From: Brevinema_A sp051647245
Lineage (GTDB): Bacteria; Spirochaetota; Brevinematia; Brevinematales; Brevinemataceae
DNA: 64,000 bases
Assembly (NCBI GenBank): GCA_051647245.1
Contig: JBOFDS010000012.1
Span: 186,001 to 250,000 of the forward strand
Direction of reading: 5' to 3'
In this document: positions 1 through 9,159 of the stretch, in pieces
Numbering within the stretch: the stretch's first letter is position 1
Layout of the letters: the number at the start of each line of letters is the position of its first letter
Program-made: the position numbers and the translations under genes
Notes under the pieces: generated by a model
Database searches by the model: none
What the model saw: only the letters and a program-made list of their open reading frames with translations
Told to the model about the DNA's origin: nothing

Positions 1-2345
1 ATGCCCAATTCTACCTCAAAAAAATCACATCGGATAAAGAAAAATCTTCAATCAAAGAAATTGCACTTGCTAAATTAATCGGCACATATCTTTCAGATAA
101 TGATGGTTCTTTCCGTAAAAGTAAAGAGATTGCGCGTTTAATGGGGGAATTTGAAAAAGATTACCCTCAATCCGCTTATTTGCAAGAACTGCAATACCTT
201 TATGCTATTTATCAATTCTATCATTTTCATCCCAAAGCCGCAAAAGAGTATATTTCAAAGTTACTTACTAACTCAACAAATGACAAGATTCAATACCTTA
301 TGGCTGAAATATCCTTATCAGAACAAGATTATAAAGAAGCTCAAAAATACTACCTTCCCCTCACAAAAAAACCAAATCGTTTCCAAGACGAAGCTAGTTA
401 CAAATCTGCTCTCATCTACAAACTCAATAGAGATTTCACGAATGCGCATACACTACTGAGTGATCTTATTAAGTATTATCCTCGATCTACGTACATTGAC
501 AGAGCTAAGGCGGAGCTTGCGACACTGGATATTGTGTTAAAAAACTATGATAATGCCTTAAGGTACTATCTTTTTGAGAGTGGATTTACTGGGATGAGAA
601 AGGCGTTAGCCCTCTTAAAAATTGCAGAAGTTTACTATCTTAAAGGAGATACTGTTTCGACTCGACGTACGGCACATCGGATCCAGAGAGAATTTCCATA
701 TAGTTCCTATGCGAATGAGGCTTTGTATTGGCTTGGTCGAAGCTATATGATAGACAGGCAATTTGAGAAAAGTATTGAAAATTTTGATGAGTATTTGATT
801 AGAGAGCCTCAAAGTCCGAAGAATGAAGAAATTACTATATTTCTTGGTCATTCCTATGCAAATTTGAGAGAATTTGCTAAGTCACGTACTTATTTCCAAC
901 AGATTATCCGCTATTCAAAAAATGAGATGCTTGTGAGGAATGCACTTATAGGACTTGGTAATAGCTATGCTGAAGACCAACCTATTCGTTCTCTCGAATA
1001 CTATGATGAAGTTTGGTCAAAATGGCCTAAGGCTCAAGAATCCGCTCAAGCCTTGTACTTTGCTGGGGCAACTAGATACAACCTTCGTCAAAATAAAGGT
1101 GCAAAAGACAACTTCACAGCACTTACTAATAATTTTACGAATTCTGCCTTATATCCGGACAGTGTACTTGCGCTTGCAAAATTAGAATTCAAAAGTGAAA
1201 ATTTCCAGAATATTCTTGATCTTTCTAGTGTCAATACCAAAAACAAAGAAACTCTCTCTGAGTTCAAAGAATTATCAGCAAGATCTTTCTTCCGAATGAA
1301 AGACTATGAGGCAGCTCTGCCTTTATTTCAGGAAGCGGGGAGCTTGACTAAAGACCCTGCTCGAAAACAAGAATTATTTCTTGCAGAAGGATCGACTCTT
1401 CGAAATCTTGGTCGCCATGGAGACGCCGTAAAACAATACGAGAAATATTTATCTCGCCTAAAAAAGAAAGAAAATACTCTCCAAGAATTGATTTGGAATG
1501 AAATTATCAGTAGTTACCTTGAGGTGAATAATTTCACAAAAGCTTCGTCCATTTTAAAGGATTTTGAAGAAAACTTTCCTGAGAGTCCTTTACTTGCAGA
1601 TCTGTATTCAAAGCTTGGGGATTCATATTTTACTGGGAAAAAGTTTGACCTAGCTATCTCGCATTATCAAAAAATACCTAACTACACAAAAAATAAAGAA
1701 ATTATTAGTGATGCGGCTTTTCGTGAAACTTGGGCTTATGTGGAAGCTAAAAAACCAGAAGCCGAAGCGAAATTACGTTCGTTTTTGAACACCCATCCAT
1801 CGCATGTATCAGTCCCTACAGTCATGTATCAACTCTCTGAACTCAAACAAGATCAGAATCTTAAGTATACTATTTTAGAAAAATATCCTGACTCACAAGA
1901 GGCTGAAAATATCAGAGTAGCTTTAGAGAAGAAGCATTCTCCAAACTCTTCTATACAAGATTTGGACGCACTCATCAGAAACACAAGCGACAAATCTCTT
2001 CGATCTCGCTATCTTTTATTCTTAGCACAGAAATTGGAAAACGAAACTAAAATTGATGAGGCATTACAGTTATACTTGGATATACACAAGCTACAAGATA
2101 AAAGTACAGGGGCTGAGGCAGCGTTTAAAGCAGGAAATATCTATACACAAAAAAATGAGCATAGAAAAGCGCTTAGATTGTATATTAATATCATATCTCA
2201 GTATGATGAAAAATATACAGCTAAAGCGCTTAATCAGATTATTTTAACATATATCGCATTAAATGACGACGATAATGCTCAGAAGTTTAAGAAAACTTTG
2301 AGAGATCAGTATCCAAATACACCAGAGGCTAAGAGATGGTCTTAA
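1..2345 (+). CDS. TPR-repeat protein, 5' end outside window
   Basis: The reading frame is open from base 3 of the window, so the first ATG at 141 is probably internal and the true start lies upstream. At least 780 residues are visible. The protein consists almost entirely of degenerate tetratricopeptide helices; typical pieces are 'ALYWLGRSYMIDRQFEKSIE' and 'ADLYSKLGDSYFTGKKFDLA'. No catalytic motif is visible, and any signal peptide would lie outside the window. TPR arrays are protein-binding scaffolds, and long ones in diderm bacteria often act in the periplasm or with envelope assembly machines, but location cannot be judged here. Its last 17 bases overlap the 3' end of the convergent murG gene. 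Function unknown. Confidence 0.85.
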   Translation, partial: AQFYLKKITSDKEKSSIKEIALAKLIGTYLSDNDGSFRKSKEIARLMGEFEKDYPQSAYLQELQYLYAIYQFYHFHPKAAKEYISKLLTNSTNDKIQYLMAEISLSEQDYKEAQKYYLPLTKKPNRFQDEASYKSALIYKLNRDFTNAHTLLSDLIKYYPRSTYIDRAKAELATLDIVLKNYDNALRYYLFESGFTGMRKALALLKIAEVYYLKGDTVSTRRTAHRIQREFPYSSYANEALYWLGRSYMIDRQFEKSIENFDEYLIREPQSPKNEEITIFLGHSYANLREFAKSRTYFQQIIRYSKNEMLVRNALIGLGNSYAEDQPIRSLEYYDEVWSKWPKAQESAQALYFAGATRYNLRQNKGAKDNFTALTNNFTNSALYPDSVLALAKLEFKSENFQNILDLSSVNTKNKETLSEFKELSARSFFRMKDYEAALPLFQEAGSLTKDPARKQELFLAEGSTLRNLGRHGDAVKQYEKYLSRLKKKENTLQELIWNEIISSYLEVNNFTKASSILKDFEENFPESPLLADLYSKLGDSYFTGKKFDLAISHYQKIPNYTKNKEIISDAAFRETWAYVEAKKPEAEAKLRSFLNTHPSHVSVPTVMYQLSELKQDQNLKYTILEKYPDSQEAENIRVALEKKHSPNSSIQDLDALIRNTSDKSLRSRYLLFLAQKLENETKIDEALQLYLDIHKLQDKSTGAEAAFKAGNIYTQKNEHRKALRLYINIISQYDEKYTAKALNQIILTYIALNDDDNAQKFKKTLRDQYPNTPEAKRWS

Positions 2346-3417
2346 CAATATAGTCCACAATGACTTTTGCTGGTTCCTCTTCGCTTGTTGGACAGTGACA
2401 GCTAATTTGTTCTTGGTTTTCGAGCATAATCAGAATTGTAGAAAGTAACTTCTCATCAGAGAGAATTGGTTCTTCAAGAATACAAGCACAATGCTTGTCT
2501 GCTAAAAATTTAGCATTTAAGTACTGGTGATTATCAGGAGAATTATGAATAGGAATAAAGAGGGTTGGAGTTTTGAAGAATAATGCCTCTGAAACCGTAC
2601 CTGCTCCAGCCCTCGCCACTACAAGCTCAGCTCCTGACCAAAATGCATCCATACGAGAAATAAAACGATAAACGCGTACATTTTCAGCATAAGGATCTTC
2701 TTTTAGAAAGTTGAGCTTATCTTTAGCCATGAGTCTGTTATACTCTCTTGTGCCAAGGCTCCACACGATTTGGTAGCCATTTTCTACTAATTCTGGTAAA
2801 ATTTCAAGTACCATATCGTTAATAAATTTGGCACCTTGAGAGCCTCCCGAAATACCAATGATTTTTTTGTCATTTTTTGGTAACTCAAAAATTTCTTTTG
2901 CTTGATCTACTGTCAAGATTTCCTTATATAATAAAGGATTTCCTGTATAGTAGATCTTTTTTTCTGGGATAAATTTTGGAAATGGAAAAGTTGTGAAAAC
3001 CTTCAGTGCAAACTTGCTCCAAAAGCGATTCGTAACACCTGCTGCACTGTTTTGTTCCAAAATATAGAATGGTTTTCTCATCAAAATCGCGGACAAAGCC
3101 ACAATATTTGATACATATCCACCCGTAACGATCATCACTTCAGGCTTAAAGGCTTTGATTTGTTTAAAAACTTTAATCCACTCGATAAAAAGAGAGAAAA
3201 TATTTCCAATAGATCGAAAAGAAATCTTGCGAGACATCCCCGATAAGGAAACGGTGATTTTTTCTTCTTCTGTTAAAAAATTTGTTATATCGTAGGATAG
3301 ATCTTGTTCACGTAAAACGTAACGAAGTTCGTGTCCTTGAGCTTTGAACTCTTGAGATAATGCTATACCTGGAACTAAATGTCCACCAGTACCGCCACCA
3401 CCAATAATTATACGCAT
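2329..3417 (-). CDS. murG: MurG, lipid II-forming GlcNAc transferase
   Basis: Transfers N-acetylglucosamine from UDP-GlcNAc to lipid I on the inner face of the cytoplasmic membrane, giving lipid II for peptidoglycan. The 362 residues match the family's usual length. Family landmarks are in order: the Gly-rich loop GGGGTGGH at 6-13, GGYVS at 99-103, EQNSAAGVTNR at 121-131, GGSQGA at 191-196 and the donor-site region 'ARAGAGTVSEALFFKTP' near 270. It is the last gene of a leftward operon behind ychF and a TPR membrane protein, 11 bases after the latter. A GAGG-type ribosome site precedes the ATG. Its stop overlaps the opposite TPR gene. Confidence 0.97.
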   Translation of the reverse strand: MRIIIGGGGTGGHLVPGIALSQEFKAQGHELRYVLREQDLSYDITNFLTEEEKITVSLSGMSRKISFRSIGNIFSLFIEWIKVFKQIKAFKPEVMIVTGGYVSNIVALSAILMRKPFYILEQNSAAGVTNRFWSKFALKVFTTFPFPKFIPEKKIYYTGNPLLYKEILTVDQAKEIFELPKNDKKIIGISGGSQGAKFINDMVLEILPELVENGYQIVWSLGTREYNRLMAKDKLNFLKEDPYAENVRVYRFISRMDAFWSGAELVVARAGAGTVSEALFFKTPTLFIPIHNSPDNHQYLNAKFLADKHCACILEEPILSDEKLLSTILIMLENQEQISCHCPTSEEEPAKVIVDYIVKTIS

Positions 3418-3428
3418 AAAAGCTCCTC

Positions 3429-4913
3429 TTAATTATCTAAAGCTCTGTTCAAAATATCATCGGGAATAAAAGATTCTAGATTATTTTCTTTTAGAAGTTG
3501 ATCAACATTTTCATCTTGGGAAAGGGGAATTAGCTCAGGCGCATCCGGCATTCCTGATACAAAACCAAGTTGTACAGGCCCATCACCAAATCCTAATTTT
3601 TTGGATGCATCGTTGATATTTAACAAGAAATCTTGTCCAGTTCTTAATACAAATTTATAAGTTGATCCTGTCAAAGAATAATGCCCTTCCATTCCATTCA
3701 CACACCAAAGATGCAAGAAATCCACATCTTCAAGTCCGCGAATAGCAGCATCAAACTCACCAAGCATCTTTTCAGGAACACGATAAATATCGCGATAAAA
3801 AACATGAGCATTATTACCAAAGTGGACAACATAAAAATCCATATTACGCTTAATAACGTGAGCCGAATCACCCACAACACTCGTGACAAGCATCTCAAAA
3901 GCTGCTTCATTAGAAGTGAAATAGTGATTCAAAAAAGGATAGGTTAATAAGTCGCCATAAAGACTAACGATAGTTGCAAGATCTCTATAGTTTGGGTTTT
4001 GATTGTATAAGTTTTTATATTCATAAATTGCGATGACTTTATCACCTCGTTGAAAAAGCAAATTTGCTCTTGTATAACTCAACCTCATGCGTGTTGCATT
4101 GGTGGTCATATTTGGGAGGTGTTGTTCGATGAAACCAAGTCCCACAGGAAATAATCTCAAAGAAACATAGATCTCCGCCAAATCACAAATCATATTTTCA
4201 CGAGATTCTGGATAAAGATTATTCGTGAGGAGGTTTTGATAAATTTCAGCAGCTCGTTCAAAAATCTTCAACACTTTCAAACAACGAGCGTAATTATAGG
4301 AAACAATTTTTTCCCCCGCTCGAGCAAGCAAACCATATTGACGAATTGCTTTTGCGTAGAGATGTAATTCTACCAAACATTCTGCATACAAACGTCGTGC
4401 ATCAGCAAGTTTGGGATTTTTTTTGAGTAATTCTCTAAGAATATTTCGACAAGATTCAAAATTTTTACGACTAAACTGTAAGGACGCAAATTTGTAATTC
4501 GCGATCTCATGATCACCTTTAAGACTCATTGCTGTACGATAATGGATATTTGCTTGATCAAGTTTTTTTAATTTTGTGTAGATATCGCCAATTTCAACTT
4601 CAATAAAAACTCTATCATCTATATTTTGGGTTGACACTCTAAGTAATGCTTTTTCAAACCACTCTACCGCCTCTTCAAGAAGATCACAATAGACCCTTGA
4701 GCGTGCCCCATAAAGCATAATAGACAAAGAACTACTGTAAAGCTGCAAGCTAGGCGTCATAGAGACGATCTGAGCGTACTCACCTTGATCAAAAAGACGC
4801 GCAATATGCAACTCTTTATTTCGTTGAGGAAAGAGAAAAAGGAAGCAACCATAACCAATAGCTACCGTTACTAAGACAACCAAAAATAAAAGAGAAAGCG
4901 TCAACATATCCAT
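3429..4913 (-). CDS. Membrane-anchored TPR protein
   Basis: A 494-residue protein with one hydrophobic segment at about residues 4-28 followed by TPR-like helices through roughly residue 330. Examples are 'AVEWFEKALLRVS' and 'AAEIYQNLLTNNLYPESREN'. The C-terminal third ('HLWCVNGMEGHYSLTGSTYK' region) is a separate domain that I do not recognise. The layout suggests a single-pass inner-membrane protein with a soluble TPR scaffold. It sits between ychF (15 bases upstream) and murG (11 bases downstream), so the three are probably co-transcribed. That placement hints at, but does not prove, a link to envelope growth. Confidence 0.85.
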   Translation of the reverse strand: MDMLTLSLLFLVVLVTVAIGYGCFLFLFPQRNKELHIARLFDQGEYAQIVSMTPSLQLYSSSLSIMLYGARSRVYCDLLEEAVEWFEKALLRVSTQNIDDRVFIEVEIGDIYTKLKKLDQANIHYRTAMSLKGDHEIANYKFASLQFSRKNFESCRNILRELLKKNPKLADARRLYAECLVELHLYAKAIRQYGLLARAGEKIVSYNYARCLKVLKIFERAAEIYQNLLTNNLYPESRENMICDLAEIYVSLRLFPVGLGFIEQHLPNMTTNATRMRLSYTRANLLFQRGDKVIAIYEYKNLYNQNPNYRDLATIVSLYGDLLTYPFLNHYFTSNEAAFEMLVTSVVGDSAHVIKRNMDFYVVHFGNNAHVFYRDIYRVPEKMLGEFDAAIRGLEDVDFLHLWCVNGMEGHYSLTGSTYKFVLRTGQDFLLNINDASKKLGFGDGPVQLGFVSGMPDAPELIPLSQDENVDQLLKENNLESFIPDDILNRALDN

Positions 4914-4928
4914 AAAAGCACCCCTAAA

Positions 4929-6032
4929 TTAGTTGTTGAATAAGAAATGAGCAACATCTCCGTCTTTAACGACGTATTCTTTACCTTCTTGACGAAGGGT
5001 ACCCTTTTCACGAGCTTTTGACCAAGATCCTGCGGCTACGAGGTCATCATAAGCGACAGTCTCCATACGGATAAATCCTTTTTGCATATCTGTGTGAATC
5101 ACACCAGCTGCTTCAGGCGCAAGAGCCCCACTAGGAACAGTCCAAGCTCTCGTTTCAACTTCACCTGTGGTCAAATAAGTAATCAATCCAAGAAGTTCGT
5201 AACCAGCTCTGATCAAACGATTGAGCCCACTATCTTCCCAACCGAGTTCTTGGATATATTCTACTGCTTCATCATCTTCGAGTTCGGAGATTTCTTGCTC
5301 GATCTTTGCGGAAAGATGCAATACCTTCGCTCCAAGCTCTTCCGCTTTTTGATTGAGAGGCGCCCAATGAGGGTTTTGAGTTGGATCATTAACTTCGTTT
5401 TCAGCAACATTTGCTACGATTAAGATAGGTTTATTTGTTAAGAAACGATAGTTCTCTGTTAATTGAGCTTGAGCAGGAGTAAGTTCTGTACATTGATAAA
5501 TAAGTTTCCCTTCGCTCAGTGTATTCTCTAAAATTACCATCAGATCAAACAATTCCTTAGCTTCTTTATGACCAAGTTTTGCTTGACGTTCTTGTTTTGA
5601 TTTGATATTAAGGATGGTTTCAAGATCTTTGAGAGAAAGCTCATCAAGAATAATACGAATATCACGAACAGGATCAACCGTACCAACAACGTGGATCACT
5701 TCTTCATCATCAAAAAGACGTGTTACCATAATAATAGCATCCGTATCTCTGATATTAGAAAGAAACTGATTCCCAAGACCTTCACCCTTAGAAGCCCCTT
5801 CCACAAGCCCTGCAATATCCACAAACTCTACCGTTGCTGGGATAAGTTTTTTAGATCCAGAGATTTGAGATAAAACCGCAAGACGTGGGTCAGGAACATT
5901 GACGATTCCGATATTTGGATCAATGGTACAGAAGGGATAATTTGAACTAGCAATACCTGATTTTGTTAATGCGTTAAAAAGTGTGGATTTACCAACGTTT
6001 GGCAATCCTACGATTCCACAAGAAATACCCAC
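4929..6032 (-). CDS. ychF: YchF/Obg-family ATPase
   Basis: Ribosome-associated P-loop NTPase of the Obg branch that prefers ATP and is linked to translation and stress responses. The P-loop GLPNVGKS lies at residues 9-16, followed by the family's PFCTIDPN block. The usual NKxD is replaced by NVAE ('ILIVANVAENEVN'), the YchF hallmark that explains ATP preference. A TGS domain ends the protein ('KEYVVKDGDVAHFLFNN'). The 367-residue length is normal. The start is GTG at 6030-6032, chosen because a GGAGG site stands six bases upstream. First gene of the ychF-TPR-murG operon, driven by the promoter at 6069-6097. Confidence 0.97.
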   Translation of the reverse strand: MGISCGIVGLPNVGKSTLFNALTKSGIASSNYPFCTIDPNIGIVNVPDPRLAVLSQISGSKKLIPATVEFVDIAGLVEGASKGEGLGNQFLSNIRDTDAIIMVTRLFDDEEVIHVVGTVDPVRDIRIILDELSLKDLETILNIKSKQERQAKLGHKEAKELFDLMVILENTLSEGKLIYQCTELTPAQAQLTENYRFLTNKPILIVANVAENEVNDPTQNPHWAPLNQKAEELGAKVLHLSAKIEQEISELEDDEAVEYIQELGWEDSGLNRLIRAGYELLGLITYLTTGEVETRAWTVPSGALAPEAAGVIHTDMQKGFIRMETVAYDDLVAAGSWSKAREKGTLRQEGKEYVVKDGDVAHFLFNN

Positions 6033-6068
6033 AAGGAGCCTCCAAGAATTTTTGAATTAATAAAGGAT

Positions 6069-6097
6069 ATTATACCATAATTCCAGCTTATAAGCAA
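6069..6097 (-). promoter_or_regulatory. Promoter of ychF-TPR-murG operon
   Basis: Reading leftward: TTGCTT, a 17-base spacer, then perfect TATAAT (the plus-strand complement ATTATA is at 6069-6074). It lies about 40 bases before the GTG start of ychF. Confidence 0.7.
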
Positions 6098-6132
6098 GAA
6101 TTTTACCAAGGATATAAGGAATACGAATCTAT

Positions 6133-6161
6133 TTGCGCAAAAAAAGAAATCACGCTATAAT
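6133..6161 (+). promoter_or_regulatory. Promoter of HEPN gene
   Basis: TTGCGC at 6133-6138, a 17-base spacer and perfect TATAAT at 6156-6161, 25 bases before the ATG at 6187. It diverges from the ychF promoter. Confidence 0.65.
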
Positions 6162-6186
6162 ATAGAATCTCGAGTAAGGAGTTTTT

Positions 6187-7128
6187 ATGTATTTATCGCC
6201 CACCTATTATTTTAGACCTCTAACATCACCTATTACCCTCTCCTACTCTTATGAAATTATTTTGAGAAATCCGACTCCTTCAGAGCTTAGGATCTTTGAG
6301 CAAAATCTTGAGCTTGTGGCTGATCGACTTTCTGATAGTGAAAAGCGTCGCATCATCTACACACTCTATCCTTTTGGTGTCGTTGGTATTGAGGGATCTA
6401 TCAATGAAATTTTTGTCAAGGAACTCGCAAAGATTTGGGTAGTGATCGAAGCAAAAAAAGAATTGCCTTTTGAAGAAGATCTGATCGATTACGGTTATCT
6501 TATTGGTTATATAAGTAATAAAAATCAACTCCGCAATCCTGCAGGATTTGTTTGCGATATCCGTCAACTCAATATTAGACAAATTCTTCGTGCTCTCAAA
6601 CAAGAATTGCCTAAAGCTGCCAACATCATCTTAAACCCAAGTACTTCCATTCAAGATCTTGATGAGATTCAGGAATTATCAGGTCTTTGGGAAGGGCTAC
6701 TTGCTCAATCTTCCTCTCAAAAATTCATCAATCTTGCGAAGATTCTCCGAAGAGCATGTATGGAAAAAGATATCATAAAAAAATTTGCTGATTATTGTGC
6801 TGCTTTGGAGATACTTATCACTCACAACCCTCACCACTCTCAAAGTAAATCTCCCATTAATAAGCAATTCGCAGCAAAAGCAGCATTGATTAGACATCTT
6901 ATGATTAAATCAAAAGATCAAAATATAATGGTACCACCTTCAGAGAATAATAAGCTTTATCAAAAAATCTATGATCTACGTTCGGATATCACACATGGTC
7001 GTATCTTCAAAATCAGTAAATCACAGATCGCGCAATATCTCAATCATCTATACCCAAGCTTAAGACTCGCGATGGAGTTACAAGTCAGAGATCCACTATT
7101 ATTAGAATTTTTACAGAATAATTTCTAA
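6187..7128 (+). CDS. ApeA-like HEPN domain protein
   Basis: A 313-residue soluble protein. The N-terminal two thirds are unrecognised. The C-terminal part (about 180-300) resembles an ApeA-type HEPN domain: a helix with 'CAALEIL' at 204-210, later 'IYDLRSDITHG' with the R-x4-H motif R265/H270. In HEPN families this Arg/His pair forms a metal-independent RNase active site, and several such proteins act in phage defence or toxin-antitoxin systems. Here the activity is inferred from the motif only. The gene has its own promoter, and an SpsF-like gene starts 14 bases downstream. No antitoxin-like partner is adjacent, so a housekeeping role is equally possible. Confidence 0.6.
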   Translation: MYLSPTYYFRPLTSPITLSYSYEIILRNPTPSELRIFEQNLELVADRLSDSEKRRIIYTLYPFGVVGIEGSINEIFVKELAKIWVVIEAKKELPFEEDLIDYGYLIGYISNKNQLRNPAGFVCDIRQLNIRQILRALKQELPKAANIILNPSTSIQDLDEIQELSGLWEGLLAQSSSQKFINLAKILRRACMEKDIIKKFADYCAALEILITHNPHHSQSKSPINKQFAAKAALIRHLMIKSKDQNIMVPPSENNKLYQKIYDLRSDITHGRIFKISKSQIAQYLNHLYPSLRLAMELQVRDPLLLEFLQNNF

Positions 7129-7142
7129 ACTAAGAGTCAAAA

Positions 7143-7796
7143 ATGAATGAAAAAATATTTGTGGGGATCCAAAGTCGTTTGGATTCTAGTCGTTTCCCTG
7201 AAAAATGTTTCGTGGATGTGTTGGGGATTCCATTGGTGATACGTGTCATCCAACGCCTCCAAGCCGTCAACTACCCACTTGAAATGGTGCTTCTCACTCC
7301 TGAAAAGGATAAAGTCCAATTCGAAGACTTCCTCAAACAACATCATTGCTCTATTCCTGTATTTGGTGGTAGTGAAGAAAATGTTTTGGAGCGTTTTGTC
7401 ATGGCTGGTCGGTATTTCAATCTTCAAAAAAATGATCTTGTGATGCGAGTCACGGCGGATAATCCTTTGATTTCGATTAAACTTTGTGAGTCATTGATTG
7501 AGATACATGGCAATCATGATCTGAGTCATTATCTCGGAAATCCTCTTGGCACGGGAGTAGAATTGATCAAATTTGATGCCCTTGAAAAGAGTTATTTAGC
7601 ATCGAAGGATTCTTTTGAACACGAACACGTCACCCAATATATTTATCGACATCCTGAGACATTTTCTATTTTTGAGCCAGAGAGCCCCTATCAAGACGCC
7701 ACTTTGTCCCATCTTAGTATTGACAATCCCCAAGATATCCCTCTCATCGAAGGATTATTATCAGAAAATCCTTACTGGGATCTGGAAAATAGTTAA
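7143..7796 (+). CDS. SpsF-like cytidylyltransferase family protein
   Basis: A 217-residue protein of the SpsF/CMP-KDO-synthetase-like nucleotidyltransferase family. The signature runs 'IQSRLDSSRFPEK' at the N-terminus (family: QARxxSxRLPGK), 'GSEENVLERF', 'RVTADNPLI' (family: RITGDCPL) and a C-terminal 'LSIDNPQDIPLIE'. Relatives activate or modify sugar acids for surface polysaccharides and flagellin glycans. It follows the HEPN gene by 14 bases. A PseG/SpsG-like domain, the common partner of SpsF in glycan clusters, is encoded 15 kb away at 22621. The family is clear; the substrate is not predictable. Confidence 0.8.
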   Translation: MNEKIFVGIQSRLDSSRFPEKCFVDVLGIPLVIRVIQRLQAVNYPLEMVLLTPEKDKVQFEDFLKQHHCSIPVFGGSEENVLERFVMAGRYFNLQKNDLVMRVTADNPLISIKLCESLIEIHGNHDLSHYLGNPLGTGVELIKFDALEKSYLASKDSFEHEHVTQYIYRHPETFSIFEPESPYQDATLSHLSIDNPQDIPLIEGLLSENPYWDLENS

Positions 7797-7849
7797 GTTT
7801 TGAGGGCGAAATTCCTATAATAATAAATACTATGTAAAAAGGATACTCT

Positions 7850-8656
7850 ATGTTAGGTCTTTCGTTGGAAATCATTCTCATTGTTTTTCTTCTTTTACTG
7901 ATAATTTTACTTGCTTTTGTCATCAATAAAAGATTCAGCAAGCTAGAGATGGAAATCATCAATTTAAAACGGCAATATAACCAAAAAATCAATTTGGTCA
8001 ATGACATGATTAATAGCTTGACATCTGATTTGCCTTTAGAATTTCATCCATCAGAACGTGAAAAGAAAATCTTCACACAATTACAAACAAGCCTAAAAAA
8101 CTTCTCAACAGATATTCAAAAAAATGTACAAAAATTACTCTCAGAAGAGCATAGTGAGTGGGATGATAAATTTTCTGCTTTATTGCATTTGACAGGAAAG
8201 ACAAAAGAAGACATCAAAGCAGAAAAGAACAACTTTTTTGTGGAGGACTGGAAATCTATTTCTAAAGTCCGTCAACAATCCATTATGCTTTTTAACGATA
8301 TGAAAGAAGACGGTACTTTCTTCAGAATGTATTCTTTATGGACGCTGAGTAACCTATCTATTTCTCAACAAAAACATGAAGAAGCTTGGCGTCATATGAT
8401 TGCCGCGATCAAGCTCTATTGTGATAGCAAGCCTGAGTTGCCACTCACCCATCGTCTTGCTTGGAATATTGCCCAATCTCTTTACCAATCTTCCCTTAAC
8501 ATCGACAAACGCTACCAGATTGATATTTTGGAAAAATTCAATATCACAGCAGAAGAGATTGTTTCGTATTTGAGTTCTATTAATAATAGCCCAGAAAATA
8601 CGGAAACTATCCAACTCCTCATGGTGTGGGAATCTCAATTAAGTAATTTCAAATAA
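7850..8656 (+). CDS. Membrane-anchored protein of unknown function
   Basis: 268 residues. A strong hydrophobic helix fills about residues 5-26, followed by a charged, likely coiled-coil stretch (about 30-60) and a helical soluble domain. The C-terminal half ('EEAWRHMIAAIKLYCDSKPE') looks TPR-like but I cannot assign a family. AAAGGA precedes the ATG at good distance. A TATAAT lies at 7816-7821, but no convincing -35 goes with it, so it may be read through from the SpsF-like gene. Transcription ends at the hairpin overlapping its stop codon. Confidence 0.75.
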   Translation: MLGLSLEIILIVFLLLLIILLAFVINKRFSKLEMEIINLKRQYNQKINLVNDMINSLTSDLPLEFHPSEREKKIFTQLQTSLKNFSTDIQKNVQKLLSEEHSEWDDKFSALLHLTGKTKEDIKAEKNNFFVEDWKSISKVRQQSIMLFNDMKEDGTFFRMYSLWTLSNLSISQQKHEEAWRHMIAAIKLYCDSKPELPLTHRLAWNIAQSLYQSSLNIDKRYQIDILEKFNITAEEIVSYLSSINNSPENTETIQLLMVWESQLSNFK

Positions 8657-8682
8657 AAAATCCCCTAAATTAGGGGATTTTT
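8656..8682. terminator. Bidirectional hairpin terminator
   Basis: Perfect 12-base inverted repeat (8656-8667 with 8671-8682) around a 3-base loop. A-tracts and T-tracts on the two arms let it serve both the rightward gene ending at 8656 and the leftward gene ending at 8696. Confidence 0.85.
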
Positions 8683-8695
8683 CTTTTATATAAAT

Positions 8696-9151
8696 CTAAA
8701 CAAGTTGCCAATATACAGGCTCATCATCATCTTGATAATCAATGATAATTCCACCATCAACTATAGAAACCAAAACTTCTAATTCTGGTTCGAAATCCAT
8801 AGTTTTACGGTTGAGTACTCCAATAGAAAATTGAGCTTCGTCGTCTTCTTGCATTTCATCAAAGAAGATATAATCAGGATCCATCGCAATGAATTCCTTC
8901 TCTCCGTGGTCTTCTTCCCATTCCAAAAGATCATCCAAAGATGCCACTTCAAATGTTAATAAATCAGCATAAGCACTGTTTTTTTGGTTTGGTTTTTCGA
9001 AGATCCGCTCCATTCTAAGAAACAAACGTTCCCCTGTCTCTTCACAATAGTATTGCTTAAACCAAATAGAGCGGAATTCTTCAGGCATCTCTTGTAATAA
9101 AGGATGAGATGGCTCCGCAAAAGTAATAAAATGACGTCCGTCTGTTGACAT
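8696..9151 (-). CDS. Conserved-looking acidic hypothetical protein
   Basis: 151 residues, strongly acidic, with no signal peptide or membrane segment. Clusters such as 'EMQEDDEAQF' and 'DYQDDDEPVYW' stand out. I do not recognise a family. It starts 8 bases after the stop of plsY and is the third gene of a glyS-plsY-orf operon, so it is very likely expressed. The likely compact alpha/beta cytoplasmic fold is a guess from composition only. Confidence 0.7.
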   Translation of the reverse strand: MSTDGRHFITFAEPSHPLLQEMPEEFRSIWFKQYYCEETGERLFLRMERIFEKPNQKNSAYADLLTFEVASLDDLLEWEEDHGEKEFIAMDPDYIFFDEMQEDDEAQFSIGVLNRKTMDFEPELEVLVSIVDGGIIIDYQDDDEPVYWQLV

Positions 9152-9159
9152 AGTTGAAC

